Assembly (NCBI RefSeq): GCF_001424125.1
Contig: NZ_LMQI01000004.1
Location: 627,777-691,776 of the forward strand
Source of the DNA: Cellulomonas sp. Leaf395
GTDB taxonomy: Bacteria > Actinomycetota > Actinomycetes > Actinomycetales > Cellulomonadaceae
Direction: 5' to 3'
DNA length: 64,000 nucleotides
The notes beneath the pieces are model-generated. The model was not told where the DNA came from. It ran no database searches and was given only the letters and a program-made list of their open reading frames with translations. Below, piece after piece: positions 45,540-52,455 of this stretch. How positions within the stretch are numbered: the stretch's first letter is position 1; each line of letters starts with the position of its first letter. The translations under genes were made by a program, and so were the position numbers.

Positions 45540-45857
45540 TCAGCCTCTGCGGCGGCCGCCGGCGATGACCAGCGCGAGCACCACCGCGACCCCGGCCACG
45601 GCGCCGCCGAGCACCGCGAGAGCCTTCTTGCGCGCCTCGGGCGGGGCGTCGCCGCTCGTCGCGTCGCTCCACATCCGACGCCCTGACTCGACCGCCCGAC
45701 CGGCCTGGGCGCGGGGATCGAGGCGCGCCACCAGCTCGTCCACGGTGGACGCCAGCTGCGCGCGGGTCACCGCGAGCTCGGCCTCGAGGGCCACCATCTC
45801 CGGCGTGCTGAAGGGCTTCTGCGTGCTCGCAGGCTTCTGGACCGACTCGTCGCTCAT
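45540..45857 (-). CDS. DUF3618 family membrane-anchored protein
   Basis: Protein of 105 residues. The N-terminal part is polar; a helical DUF3618 region (ALEAELAVTRAQLASTVDEL, residues 24-43) is followed by RRMWSDATSGDAPPEARKKA and a C-terminal membrane helix LAVLGGAVAGVAVVLALVIA capped by GGRRRG. Function unknown; it may associate with the cell-membrane protein encoded just upstream, since the ATGA overlap shows joint translation with the holin-X-like gene. Confidence 0.82.
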   Translation of the reverse strand: MSDESVQKPASTQKPFSTPEMVALEAELAVTRAQLASTVDELVARLDPRAQAGRAVESGRRMWSDATSGDAPPEARKKALAVLGGAVAGVAVVLALVIAGGRRRG

Positions 45858-46264
45858 GCGTTGAATCCTGCCTTGACCGCGTCGATGTCGTGCTGGACGT
45901 TCTCGATCGCCCTCGCCGGCGTCGGTGGTGACCCGGCCTTCACGCGGTTGATACCGATCAGGACCAAGATCACGATCACCAGCAGCAGGAACGCGCACAC
46001 GATCAGCGCGGCCAGCCACAGGTCGAGCCACAGGTCCAGCACGATGATGCTGGTGGCGATCCCGGCGCCCAGCAGGTAGAGCGCCAGCACGGCGCCGGCC
46101 GCGATGAGGCCGCCGCCGACGCCCAGCTGCTGCGCCCGCCCGGCGATCTCCGCCTTGGCCAGGTCGATCTCCGCGCGGACGAGCCGCGCTCCCTGCTCGC
46201 TGAGATCGGAAACCAGCTGGCCGAGCGACTTCTCGTCGCCTGGCAGTCCCGACTGTGTGGTCAT
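45854..46264 (-). CDS. Actinobacterial holin-X-like (Phage_holin_3_6) membrane protein
   Basis: Protein of 136 residues with an N-terminal amphipathic helix (LGQLVSDLSEQGARLVRAEI) and two membrane helices (LIAAGAVLALYLLGAGIATS, LAALIVCAFLLLVIVILVLI), ending in a polar tail. This is the pattern of PF07332, named after phage holins but found as a chromosomal gene in most Actinobacteria with DUF3618. No phage genes are nearby, so lysis is unlikely. ATG at 46264; a GTG two codons upstream is also possible. Confidence 0.85.
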   Translation of the reverse strand: MTTQSGLPGDEKSLGQLVSDLSEQGARLVRAEIDLAKAEIAGRAQQLGVGGGLIAAGAVLALYLLGAGIATSIIVLDLWLDLWLAALIVCAFLLLVIVILVLIGINRVKAGSPPTPARAIENVQHDIDAVKAGFNA

Positions 46265-46423
46265 GGGCACGGCCTCTCGTCTGCACTTGCGTAGGGCACT
46301 CAGTCTGGTGGTCGGCGATCCAGCCCGCGAGTCAGTCTGCCCACGGATGGACCTGCACCCAGACTAGGAGCAGATGCGCTGGTCGGGAGGTTGCCGCGCT
46401 CCACGGAGCGGCGCACACGACGA

Positions 46424-46452
46424 AGCCCCGCACCGGTTGTCCGGGCGGGGCT
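46424..46452 (-). terminator. Terminator of the tRNA cluster
   Basis: On the minus strand AGCCCCGC pairs with GCGGGGCT across a loop that can fold further (CCGG/CCGG), starting five bases after the tRNA-Phe 3' end and followed by TTCGT. Confidence 0.7.
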
Positions 46453-46456
46453 CGCG

Positions 46457-46532
46457 TGGTGGCCACTGGCAGGGTCGAACTGCCGACCTTTCGATTTTCA
46501 GTCGAACGCTCTACCAACTGAGCTAAGTGGCC
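46457..46532 (-). tRNA. tRNA-Phe (GAA)
   Basis: 76 nt with the 3' CCA encoded. The acceptor GGCCACT pairs with AGTGGCC; the D arm GCTCAGTTGGTAGAGC and the T arm GCAGTTCGACCCTGC are regular. The anticodon stem TTCGA/TCGAA encloses CTGAAAA, which gives anticodon GAA. Confidence 0.96.
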
Positions 46533-46584
46533 GTAACCGACGACGCCCGGGTTCCTGCGAACAGGATGACCGGGCGGATCGAGC

Positions 46585-46658
46585 GACCCCGACGGGACTT
46601 GAACCCGCGACCTCCGCCGTGACAGGGCGGCGCGCTAACCAACTGCGCTACGGGGCCT
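46585..46658 (-). tRNA. tRNA-Asp (GTC)
   Basis: 74 nt ending at the discriminator G, as expected for tRNA-Asp; CCA is not encoded. Acceptor GGCCCCG pairs with CGGGGTC. The anticodon stem CCGCC/GGCGG encloses CTGTCAC, which gives anticodon GTC. The T arm CGCGGGTTCAAGTCCCG is regular. Confidence 0.95.
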
Positions 46659-46709
46659 TGGAACTGCTGCAAGGCCTGTACTGCTTGAACTGCTACTGCG
46701 AACTGCTCG

Positions 46710-46782
46710 TACCCCCAACGGGATTCGAACCCGTGCTACCGCCGTGAAAGGGCGGGGTCCTAGGCCGCTAGACGATGGGGGC
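46710..46782 (-). tRNA. tRNA-Glu (TTC)
   Basis: 73 nt ending at the discriminator A; CCA is not encoded. Acceptor GCCCCCA pairs with TGGGGGT (first pair G-T). The anticodon stem CCGCC/GGCGG encloses CTTTCAC, which gives anticodon TTC. The first of three tRNAs on this transcript (Glu, Asp, Phe). Confidence 0.95.
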
Positions 46783-46837
46783 ATGTCCAACCTGCATGTC
46801 CAACCCCTGACGTCGAGGCGCCGGATGACCGGTGATG

Positions 46838-46867
46838 AGCATACGGGTTGATCGGCCCGAACTCCAA
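46838..46867 (-). promoter_or_regulatory. Promoter of the tRNA-Glu-Asp-Phe cluster
   Basis: Minus strand: TTGGAG (46862-46867), 18-base spacer, TATGCT (46838-46843). It starts a precursor about 50 bases upstream of tRNA-Glu. The same -35 hexamer and spacer occur at the SAM-I promoter. Two copies of GCATGTCCAACC (46781-46792, 46794-46805) lie in the leader. Confidence 0.5.
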
Positions 46868-46919
46868 AGTGGATGGATGTGGCCGCCGTCACCCGCGCCT
46901 GAACAGGCAGGATGGGGCC

Positions 46920-47273
46920 ATGGTCGACATGTCTCCCGCCGAGTTCGAGGACGCCGTGCGCGACGCGCTCGACGAGATCCCCGACGAGCTCGCCGAGATG
47001 ATGGACAACGTCGTGGTGCTCGTCGAGGACGCTCCACCCGAGGGTGAGGTCGACCTGCTGGGGCTGTACGAAGGCACGCCGCTCACCGAGCGGGGCGAGT
47101 TCTGGGCCGCCGGGTCGCTGCCCGACCGCATCACGATCTTCCGGCTCCCGACGCTGGCCGTCTGCGACAGTCGCGAGGACGTGGTCGAGGAGGTCGCCGT
47201 CACCGTCGTCCACGAGATCGCGCACCACTTCGGCATCGACGACGAGCGCCTGCACGAGCTGGGCTGGGACTGA
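46920..47273 (+). CDS. Zincin-like metallopeptidase domain protein
   Basis: Protein of 117 residues of the minimal zincin (DUF1025-type) family. The zinc motif HEIAHHFGIDDERLHELGW near residue 99 has the HExxH core plus a downstream Asp/Glu as third ligand. The N-terminal half is acidic, with the conserved opening MSPAEFEDAVRDALDEIPDE close to the start. No signal peptide, so it acts in the cytosol. Its substrate is unknown. CAGGAT ends six bases before the ATG. Its stop lies five bases before the start of a cation efflux gene, so the two form an operon. Confidence 0.85.
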   Translation: MVDMSPAEFEDAVRDALDEIPDELAEMMDNVVVLVEDAPPEGEVDLLGLYEGTPLTERGEFWAAGSLPDRITIFRLPTLAVCDSREDVVEEVAVTVVHEIAHHFGIDDERLHELGWD

Positions 47274-47277
47274 GCCC

Positions 47278-48189
47278 GTGGGGCACGACCACGCCCGCTC
47301 CACCGCGGCGCAGGCCCATCGCGGCAGGCTCCTCGCGGTGCTCGTCCTCACGCTCGTCGTGCTGGTGGTCGAGGTGGTCGGGGGTCTGGTCTCCGGATCG
47401 TTCGCGCTGATCGCCGACGCGGGGCACATGCTCACCGACGCCGCCGGGGTCGGTCTGGCGCTCGGTGCCACGGCGCTCGCCGCGCGCCCCGCGACCGCGG
47501 CCCGCACGTTCGGGTGGCAGCGCGCCGAGATCCTCGCCGCCCTGGTGAACGGGCTGGTCATCGGGGTCGTGGGCGTCGGCGTGATTGTCGGCGGGATCGC
47601 GCGGATCGTCACGCCTGGCGAGGTGGAGGCCGGGTTGATGCTCGGTGTCGCTGTCATCGGGCTCGTCGCCAACGGGGTCGGGCTCCTGCTCCTGCGGCGG
47701 GGGCAGGAGGAGTCGCTGACGGTGCGGGGCGCCTACCTCGAGGTGCTCGGTGACCTGCTGGGCTCTGCGGCGGTCGTCGCGGCGGCCCTGGTGGTGATGG
47801 GCACCGGGTACCTGCGGGCCGACGGCATCGCGTCCGTGCTCATCGGCCTGATGATCGTGCCGCGCGCGGTCGCGCTGCTGCGCGAGGTGGGGACGGTGCT
47901 CCTGGAGGCGACTCCGCGCGGTGTCGACCTGGACGCGATCCGCGCGCACATCTGCGGCGTCCCCGGGGTGCTCGGTGTGCACGACCTGCACGCTTGGACC
48001 ATCACGTCGGGCGTCCCGGTGCTGTCCGCGCACGTCGAGGTGCCCGACGAGCTCCTGTCCGGGGGCGAGGCCGGGCGCGTGCTCGGCGACCTGCGGCACT
48101 GCCTGGCCGGCCACTTCGACGTCGACCACTGCACGTTCCAGCTGGAACCCCCGTCCACCACCGGCAGCGAGCACCACTCGCACGCCTGA
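47278..48189 (+). CDS. Cation diffusion facilitator (Zn2+/Co2+ efflux)
   Basis: Inner-membrane metal exporter of 303 residues of the CzcD/ZitB type. The N-terminus is His-bearing (VGHDHARS), followed by six helices. The metal site in helix 2 is SFALIADAGHMLTDAAG with the HxxxD pattern, and the helix 5 site is EVLGDLLGSAAV. The C-terminal cytosolic domain (VHDLHAWTITSGVPVLSAHV) binds metal, and the tail ends SEHHSHA. Co-transcribed with the zincin gene upstream, suggesting linked metal handling. Confidence 0.92.
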   Translation: MGHDHARSTAAQAHRGRLLAVLVLTLVVLVVEVVGGLVSGSFALIADAGHMLTDAAGVGLALGATALAARPATAARTFGWQRAEILAALVNGLVIGVVGVGVIVGGIARIVTPGEVEAGLMLGVAVIGLVANGVGLLLLRRGQEESLTVRGAYLEVLGDLLGSAAVVAAALVVMGTGYLRADGIASVLIGLMIVPRAVALLREVGTVLLEATPRGVDLDAIRAHICGVPGVLGVHDLHAWTITSGVPVLSAHVEVPDELLSGGEAGRVLGDLRHCLAGHFDVDHCTFQLEPPSTTGSEHHSHA

Positions 48190-48196
48190 GCAGCCA

Positions 48197-48202
48197 TAGG
48201 GT
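48197..48202 (+). promoter_or_regulatory. Leaderless-type -10 element TAGGGT
   Basis: TAGGGT ends six bases before the ATG at 48209 and lies just after the efflux gene, so the oxidoreductase has its own promoter despite the close spacing. Confidence 0.5.
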
Positions 48203-48208
48203 CGGCGC

Positions 48209-49120
48209 ATGGTTGCTGTGGGGATCGCGTTGCTGCCGCAGGAGCGGTGGGCGTCTGCTCGTCGCCGGTGGGAACAGGTCGACGAGTGGGGTTTCGACCA
48301 CGCGTGGACGTACGACCACCTGGCCTGGCGCTCGCTCGCCGACCAGCCGTGGTTCGCGACCGTCCCGCTGCTCGCCGCCGCGGCTGCCGTCACCCAGCGG
48401 ATCGCGCTCGGGACGTGGGTGGCCTCGCCCAACTTCCGGCACCCGGTCCCGTTCGCGAAGGACGTGCTCGGGCTCGACGACGTCAGCAACGGGCGGTTCC
48501 TGCTCGGGGTGGGTGCCGGCGGTGAGGGGTTCGACGCGTCCGTCCTGGGCGACCCGCCGACCCGCGGAGAGCGGACCCGGCGCTTCGAGGAGTTCGTCTG
48601 GCTGCTCGACACGCTGCTGACGCAGCCGGTCACGTCTCACCAGGGCACGTTCTACCGGGCCGACGAGGCGCGGATGATCCCCGGCACGATCGCGAAGCCA
48701 CGGACCCCGTTCGTCATCGCCGCCAACGGCCCGCGCACGATGGCGCTGGCCGCGCGGTTCGGCCAGGGGTGGGCCACCTACGGACCCGCGTACGCGACCG
48801 AGGACGTGCCCGCCGACCCGGGGGCTGCACAGGAGCAGTGGTGGGCCGGCCTCGCGACGATGCGCGACCAGGTGGACGAGATCGAGTCCGCGCACCGGCC
48901 CCGCGGACAGCCGCCGCTGCGCCGCTACCTGAGCCTGGACGGGGCGCCGATCTTCTCGATGACCTCCCTCGACGTGGTGACCGAGGGCATCGAGCGCGCC
49001 GCGGCCCTGGGGTTCACCGACGTGGTGGTCCACTGGCCGCGCGCCGACGGGATCTACGCCGGCGACGAGTCGGTGCTGCACGGGCTCGTCGACGAGCTGC
49101 CGAGGCTCCAGGCGCTCTGA
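48209..49120 (+). CDS. LLM-class flavin (F420/FMN) oxidoreductase
   Basis: Luciferase-like oxidoreductase of 303 residues with a single TIM-barrel domain. Motifs are WTYDHLAWRSLADQPWFATV, RIALGTWVASPNFRHPVPFA, NGRFLLGVGAGGEGFDASVL, TPFVIAANGPRTMALAARFG and the C-terminal GFTDVVVHWPRADG. The cofactor may be F420 or FMN; members use diverse substrates. It stands alone between the efflux gene and the convergent galE. Confidence 0.87.
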   Translation: MVAVGIALLPQERWASARRRWEQVDEWGFDHAWTYDHLAWRSLADQPWFATVPLLAAAAAVTQRIALGTWVASPNFRHPVPFAKDVLGLDDVSNGRFLLGVGAGGEGFDASVLGDPPTRGERTRRFEEFVWLLDTLLTQPVTSHQGTFYRADEARMIPGTIAKPRTPFVIAANGPRTMALAARFGQGWATYGPAYATEDVPADPGAAQEQWWAGLATMRDQVDEIESAHRPRGQPPLRRYLSLDGAPIFSMTSLDVVTEGIERAAALGFTDVVVHWPRADGIYAGDESVLHGLVDELPRLQAL

Positions 49121-49165
49121 GCCTGCGGAGATGGCGGTAGGGGCGCGTGGACCGTCAGACGCGGG

Positions 49166-50125
49166 TCAGTGGGCCTGGCGGGCTGTCCAGGCGCTGGTGA
49201 CCATGTCCAGCAGGGTGTGGCGCATCTGCCAGCCGAGGTCCCGGGCCGCCAGCTCACCCGACGCCACGATGCGGGCCGGGTCGCCCGGGCGGCGCGGGGC
49301 GGTCTCCGGCTCGAACGGGATGCCGGTGCCCTCGGCCATGGCGGTCATGATCTCGCGCACCGAGACGCCGTCGCCAGAGCCCAGGTTGTAGACGGGCTCC
49401 AGGGTGCGGCCGGCGGCGAGGGCCTGAGCGGCGGCGACGTGGGAGTCGGCGAGGTCCGCCACGTGGATGTAGTCGCGGACGCAGGTGCCGTCGGGAGTCG
49501 CGTAGTCCGTGCCGTTGATCCGTGGCGTCCGGCCCTCTGCCAGCGCGTTCAGCACGAGGGGGAAGAGGTTGTGAGGGCTGGTGTCGTACAGGTCCGGGGT
49601 GGCCGACCCGACGACGTTGAAGTAGCGCAGAGACGTGTGCCGCAGCCCGACAGCCCGGCCCTGGTCGCGCAGCAGCCACTCCCCGATGAGCTTGGACTCG
49701 CCGTACGGGGACTCCGGCGTGGTGGACGTAGCCTCGGTGACCAGGTCGACGTCCGGGGTGCCGTACACCGCTGCCGAGGACGAGAACACGATGGCGTCGA
49801 CGCCCTGGGACGCCATGGCCTCGAGCAGGTGGGCGGTGCCCGTGACGTTCTGGTCGTACGTGTGCAGGGGCCGGTCCACGGAGACGCCGGCGTACTTGAA
49901 CCCCGCCAGGTGGACCACGCCGACGACGCCGTGCTGGACCAGGGTGTCCGCCACGAGATCGGTGTCGAGGATCGATCCCTCCACCAGCGGCACGCCGTCG
50001 GGAACGAAGGCCCGGTGCCCGCTGGACAGGTCGTCCAGGACCACCGTCCCCAGCCCGACCTGCCCGAACGCCCGCACCACGTGCGACCCGATGTACCCGG
50101 CACCCCCGGTGACCAGCCATGTCAT
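49166..50125 (-). CDS. galE: UDP-glucose 4-epimerase
   Basis: Extended short-chain dehydrogenase of 319 residues that interconverts UDP-glucose and UDP-galactose. NAD site MTWLVTGGAGYIGSHVVRAF, catalytic SSSAAVYG Ser and SPYGESKLIGE with Tyr and Lys, then LRYFNVVGSA. The Met at 50125 is chosen because TACGCT ends seven bases upstream and the Rossmann strand begins at once. An open frame runs 25 codons further without support. It may serve cell-wall glycan synthesis or the galactose released by the GH42 enzyme at 55633. Confidence 0.93.
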   Translation of the reverse strand: MTWLVTGGAGYIGSHVVRAFGQVGLGTVVLDDLSSGHRAFVPDGVPLVEGSILDTDLVADTLVQHGVVGVVHLAGFKYAGVSVDRPLHTYDQNVTGTAHLLEAMASQGVDAIVFSSSAAVYGTPDVDLVTEATSTTPESPYGESKLIGEWLLRDQGRAVGLRHTSLRYFNVVGSATPDLYDTSPHNLFPLVLNALAEGRTPRINGTDYATPDGTCVRDYIHVADLADSHVAAAQALAAGRTLEPVYNLGSGDGVSVREIMTAMAEGTGIPFEPETAPRRPGDPARIVASGELAARDLGWQMRHTLLDMVTSAWTARQAH

Positions 50126-50354
50126 GGTGCCGAGCGTACCGACGACGGTGGCGAACGGCCGATCGGTCCACCCGTCGAAGAAAGTCGGCTGCGGGTGCAT
50201 CCGCCGGCGGCCCTCGCGCGGAATGGTCCTGGACAGCCTGCGCGGTGGCGGTCGCGAGGATGCTCAGTACGCTGAGTATTTCTCGCGGCCTGCGGTCGAG
50301 CGAGGCAGGCAGGTCGGTTCCAGGTCGGTTCCGGCAGCGACGACAGGAGAGCGC
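50126..50354 (+). other. Divergent control region of galE and the carotenoid operon
   Basis: 229 bases without a gene. On the crt side there is an inverted repeat CTCAG TACG CTGAG (50263-50276) that overlaps a GAGTAT hexamer, and two abutting AGGTCGGTTCC repeats (50311-50332) just before the crtE ribosome-binding site. Confidence 0.5.
50311..50332. repeat. 11-bp tandem direct repeat in the crt leader
   Basis: AGGTCGGTTCC at 50311-50321 and again at 50322-50332 with no spacer, 23 bases before the first crt start codon. It could bind a regulator or arise by slippage. Confidence 0.7.
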
Positions 50355-51539
50355 ATGTACGTCGAGTCGGCGCTGCGGACGCAGTCGGGGGCACCGCAGG
50401 CTCTGCAGACGGACGCGGCCGACGCGGCCGCCGACCGCGCGGACCTGGCAGAGTCGGTCGAGCGGACCATGGCGGTGACCTCGGCCGTGCTGCAGGACTT
50501 CCTCGACGCCCGCGTGCGCGCTGCAGCAGCCCAGTCCGACGTCGCGGTGCGGCTGTGGGCCGACCTCGCGGACGGCGTCGGCGGCAAGCTCATGCGCCCG
50601 CGGCTCGCGGTCGCTGCGTACCTGGGGTTGGGTGCATGGCGCGATGGGTTGGGTGCAGGGCGCGATCGGCTGGGCGGGCAGGACGCGTCGGTGATCGCCC
50701 CGGTCGCCGCCGCGATCGAGGTGCTGCACGCCGCGATGCTCGTGCACGACGACCTGCTCGACCACGACGAGGTACGCCGTGGGCGGCCCAACGTCGCGGG
50801 GGCCGCGCGCGCCCGCCTGGCCGGCCGAGGGCTCCCCGAGCGCACGGTGTCCGACCAGGTGCTCGCCGCCGGCCTGCTGGCGGGGGACCTGGCCATCGCG
50901 TCGGCGTTCGCCCTGGTGGCGGGAGCGCCCGGGGACAGTGCCGCCCTGCTGCGGGTGGTCGGTCTGCTGGCCGAGGGCATCGAGACGACCGTCGTCGGCG
51001 AGCTGCTCGACGTGACCGGTGCCCTGTCCTCTCCCCGGGACGTCGACGCGCTCGCGGTCGCGGAGCTGAAGACGGCCGCGTACTCGGGCCGGCTGCCGCT
51101 GGTCGTCGGTGCGGTCCTGGCTGGTGCCGACGACGGGCAGGTCGCCCGGCTCGGTGCCGTGGGGTCCGCGCTCGGGGTCGCGTTCCAGCTGGCCGACGAC
51201 GACCTGGGCGTGTTCGGCGACCCCGCGGTGACGGGCAAGTCGGTGCTGTCCGACCTGCGCGAGGGCAAGCGCACCGAGCTGCTGCGCAGGGCCTACGCGA
51301 TGACGGACGACGCGGGGCGCGCGGTGCTGGACGAGCACGTCGGCCGGGGGGACCTGGACGACGCGGGAGCCGCCGCCGTGCGGGAGGTCATGGTGTCCAG
51401 CGGAGCGTTGGACGCGGTGCGGGAGCTGACCCGCGCCACCGGGCTGCGTGCGCGGGAGCTGGCGGTGGACGGGGTGCCCGAGCCGTTGGGAGGCTACCTT
51501 GTGGGCGTCGTCGACGATCTTGTCGGACGGGGTCACTGA
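50355..51539 (+). CDS. crtE: Geranylgeranyl pyrophosphate synthase type prenyltransferase
   Basis: First gene of the carotenoid operon: 394 residues, builds GGPP from IPP and DMAPP. The first Asp-rich motif is LVHDDLLDHDEVRRGRP, and the second is LADDDLGVFGDP followed by SDLREGKRTELL. GGKLMRPRL near residue 78 is the substrate-binding strand. A 21-base tandem duplication with one mismatch lengthens the following segment by seven residues (LGAWRDG, LGAGRDR). AGGAGA precedes the ATG. crtB begins 16 bases after the stop. Confidence 0.93.
   Translation: MYVESALRTQSGAPQALQTDAADAAADRADLAESVERTMAVTSAVLQDFLDARVRAAAAQSDVAVRLWADLADGVGGKLMRPRLAVAAYLGLGAWRDGLGAGRDRLGGQDASVIAPVAAAIEVLHAAMLVHDDLLDHDEVRRGRPNVAGAARARLAGRGLPERTVSDQVLAAGLLAGDLAIASAFALVAGAPGDSAALLRVVGLLAEGIETTVVGELLDVTGALSSPRDVDALAVAELKTAAYSGRLPLVVGAVLAGADDGQVARLGAVGSALGVAFQLADDDLGVFGDPAVTGKSVLSDLREGKRTELLRRAYAMTDDAGRAVLDEHVGRGDLDDAGAAAVREVMVSSGALDAVRELTRATGLRARELAVDGVPEPLGGYLVGVVDDLVGRGH
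50625..50666 (+). repeat. In-frame 21-bp tandem duplication inside crtE
   Basis: Two 21-base units, 50625-50645 and 50646-50666, differ at one base (T versus G). They keep the frame and add seven residues. Each unit begins GGGTTGGGTGCA and ends GGCGCGAT. Confidence 0.9.
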
Positions 51540-51555
51540 CGTGCTGGGGGAGTCG

Positions 51556-52455
51556 ATGTCGGACCTGCGAACAGCCCGTGACCGGGCGCTCCGGTTGTAC
51601 GACGCCACAGCCGCGCGCACGAGCGCAGGGGTGCTGGCCGCCTACTCCACGTCGTTCGGCCTGGGCACGCGCCTGCTCGGGCGGCGGGCGCAGGAGGACA
51701 TCCGCGCGGTCTACGCGCTGGTCCGGCTCGCCGACGAGGTGGTCGACACCTACCGCGGCGAGGATGCGGGCGCCGAGCTGGACGAGCTCGAGGAGCAGAC
51801 GGCCCGCGCCCTGCGGACGGGCTACTCGACGAACCTGGTGGTGCACGCGTTCGCCCGGACCGCGCGGCGCGTCGGGATCAGCGCTGCGGAGACGGTGCCC
51901 TTCTTCGCGTCCATGCGGGCGGACCTGACCGTGCGCGCGCACGACCGGGCCAGCTACGAGGCCTACATCTACGGCTCGGCCGAGGTGGTGGGCCTGATGT
52001 GCGTGCGCGCGTTCCTCAACGAGGACCGGCAGCCCGGCCAGCCCGTGCGTGAGCCCGACGCCGCGCAGGTGAGGGGCGCACGGGCGCTCGGCGCGGCGTT
52101 CCAGAAGATCAACTTCCTGCGCGACCTCGGCGCCGACACCGAGGAGCTGGGCCGCACGTACTTCCCGGGCACCACCCCGGGACACCTGGACGAGGCGCAG
52201 CTGAGCGCGATCCTGCGTGAGATCACCGACGACGTGGAGTCGGCGCGAGCGGCGGTGCCGAGCCTGCCGCGGCGGGCGCGGTACGCGGTCGGTGCCACCC
52301 TCGCGCTCTACCAGCGGCTCCTCGACGAGATCGCGACGCGGCCAGCGGAGCAGCTCCTGGAAGGCCGGGTGCGGCTGCCCACGCCGGTGAAGCTGCTGGT
52401 CGTCGGCGAGTCGGTGCTGGCGGAGGTGCGGTCGGGCAGGGCCGGCGACGCATGA
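51556..52455 (+). CDS. crtB: Phytoene synthase
   Basis: Joins two GGPP molecules to phytoene. The 299-residue protein has the squalene/phytoene synthase signature: STSFGLGTRLLGRRAQEDIR, YALVRLADEVVDTY with the first Asp-rich site, YIYGSAEVVGLMCVRAFL, and FQKINFLRDLGADTEELGR with the second. The ATG at 51556 follows GGGGGAG closely; a GTG at 51541 is an alternative. The last four bases overlap crtI. Confidence 0.94.
   Translation: MSDLRTARDRALRLYDATAARTSAGVLAAYSTSFGLGTRLLGRRAQEDIRAVYALVRLADEVVDTYRGEDAGAELDELEEQTARALRTGYSTNLVVHAFARTARRVGISAAETVPFFASMRADLTVRAHDRASYEAYIYGSAEVVGLMCVRAFLNEDRQPGQPVREPDAAQVRGARALGAAFQKINFLRDLGADTEELGRTYFPGTTPGHLDEAQLSAILREITDDVESARAAVPSLPRRARYAVGATLALYQRLLDEIATRPAEQLLEGRVRLPTPVKLLVVGESVLAEVRSGRAGDA

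Noticed and set aside
46457..46782. Integrated element or attachment site at the tRNA cluster
   Set aside because: I found no integrase-like gene and no duplicated tRNA 3' end nearby.
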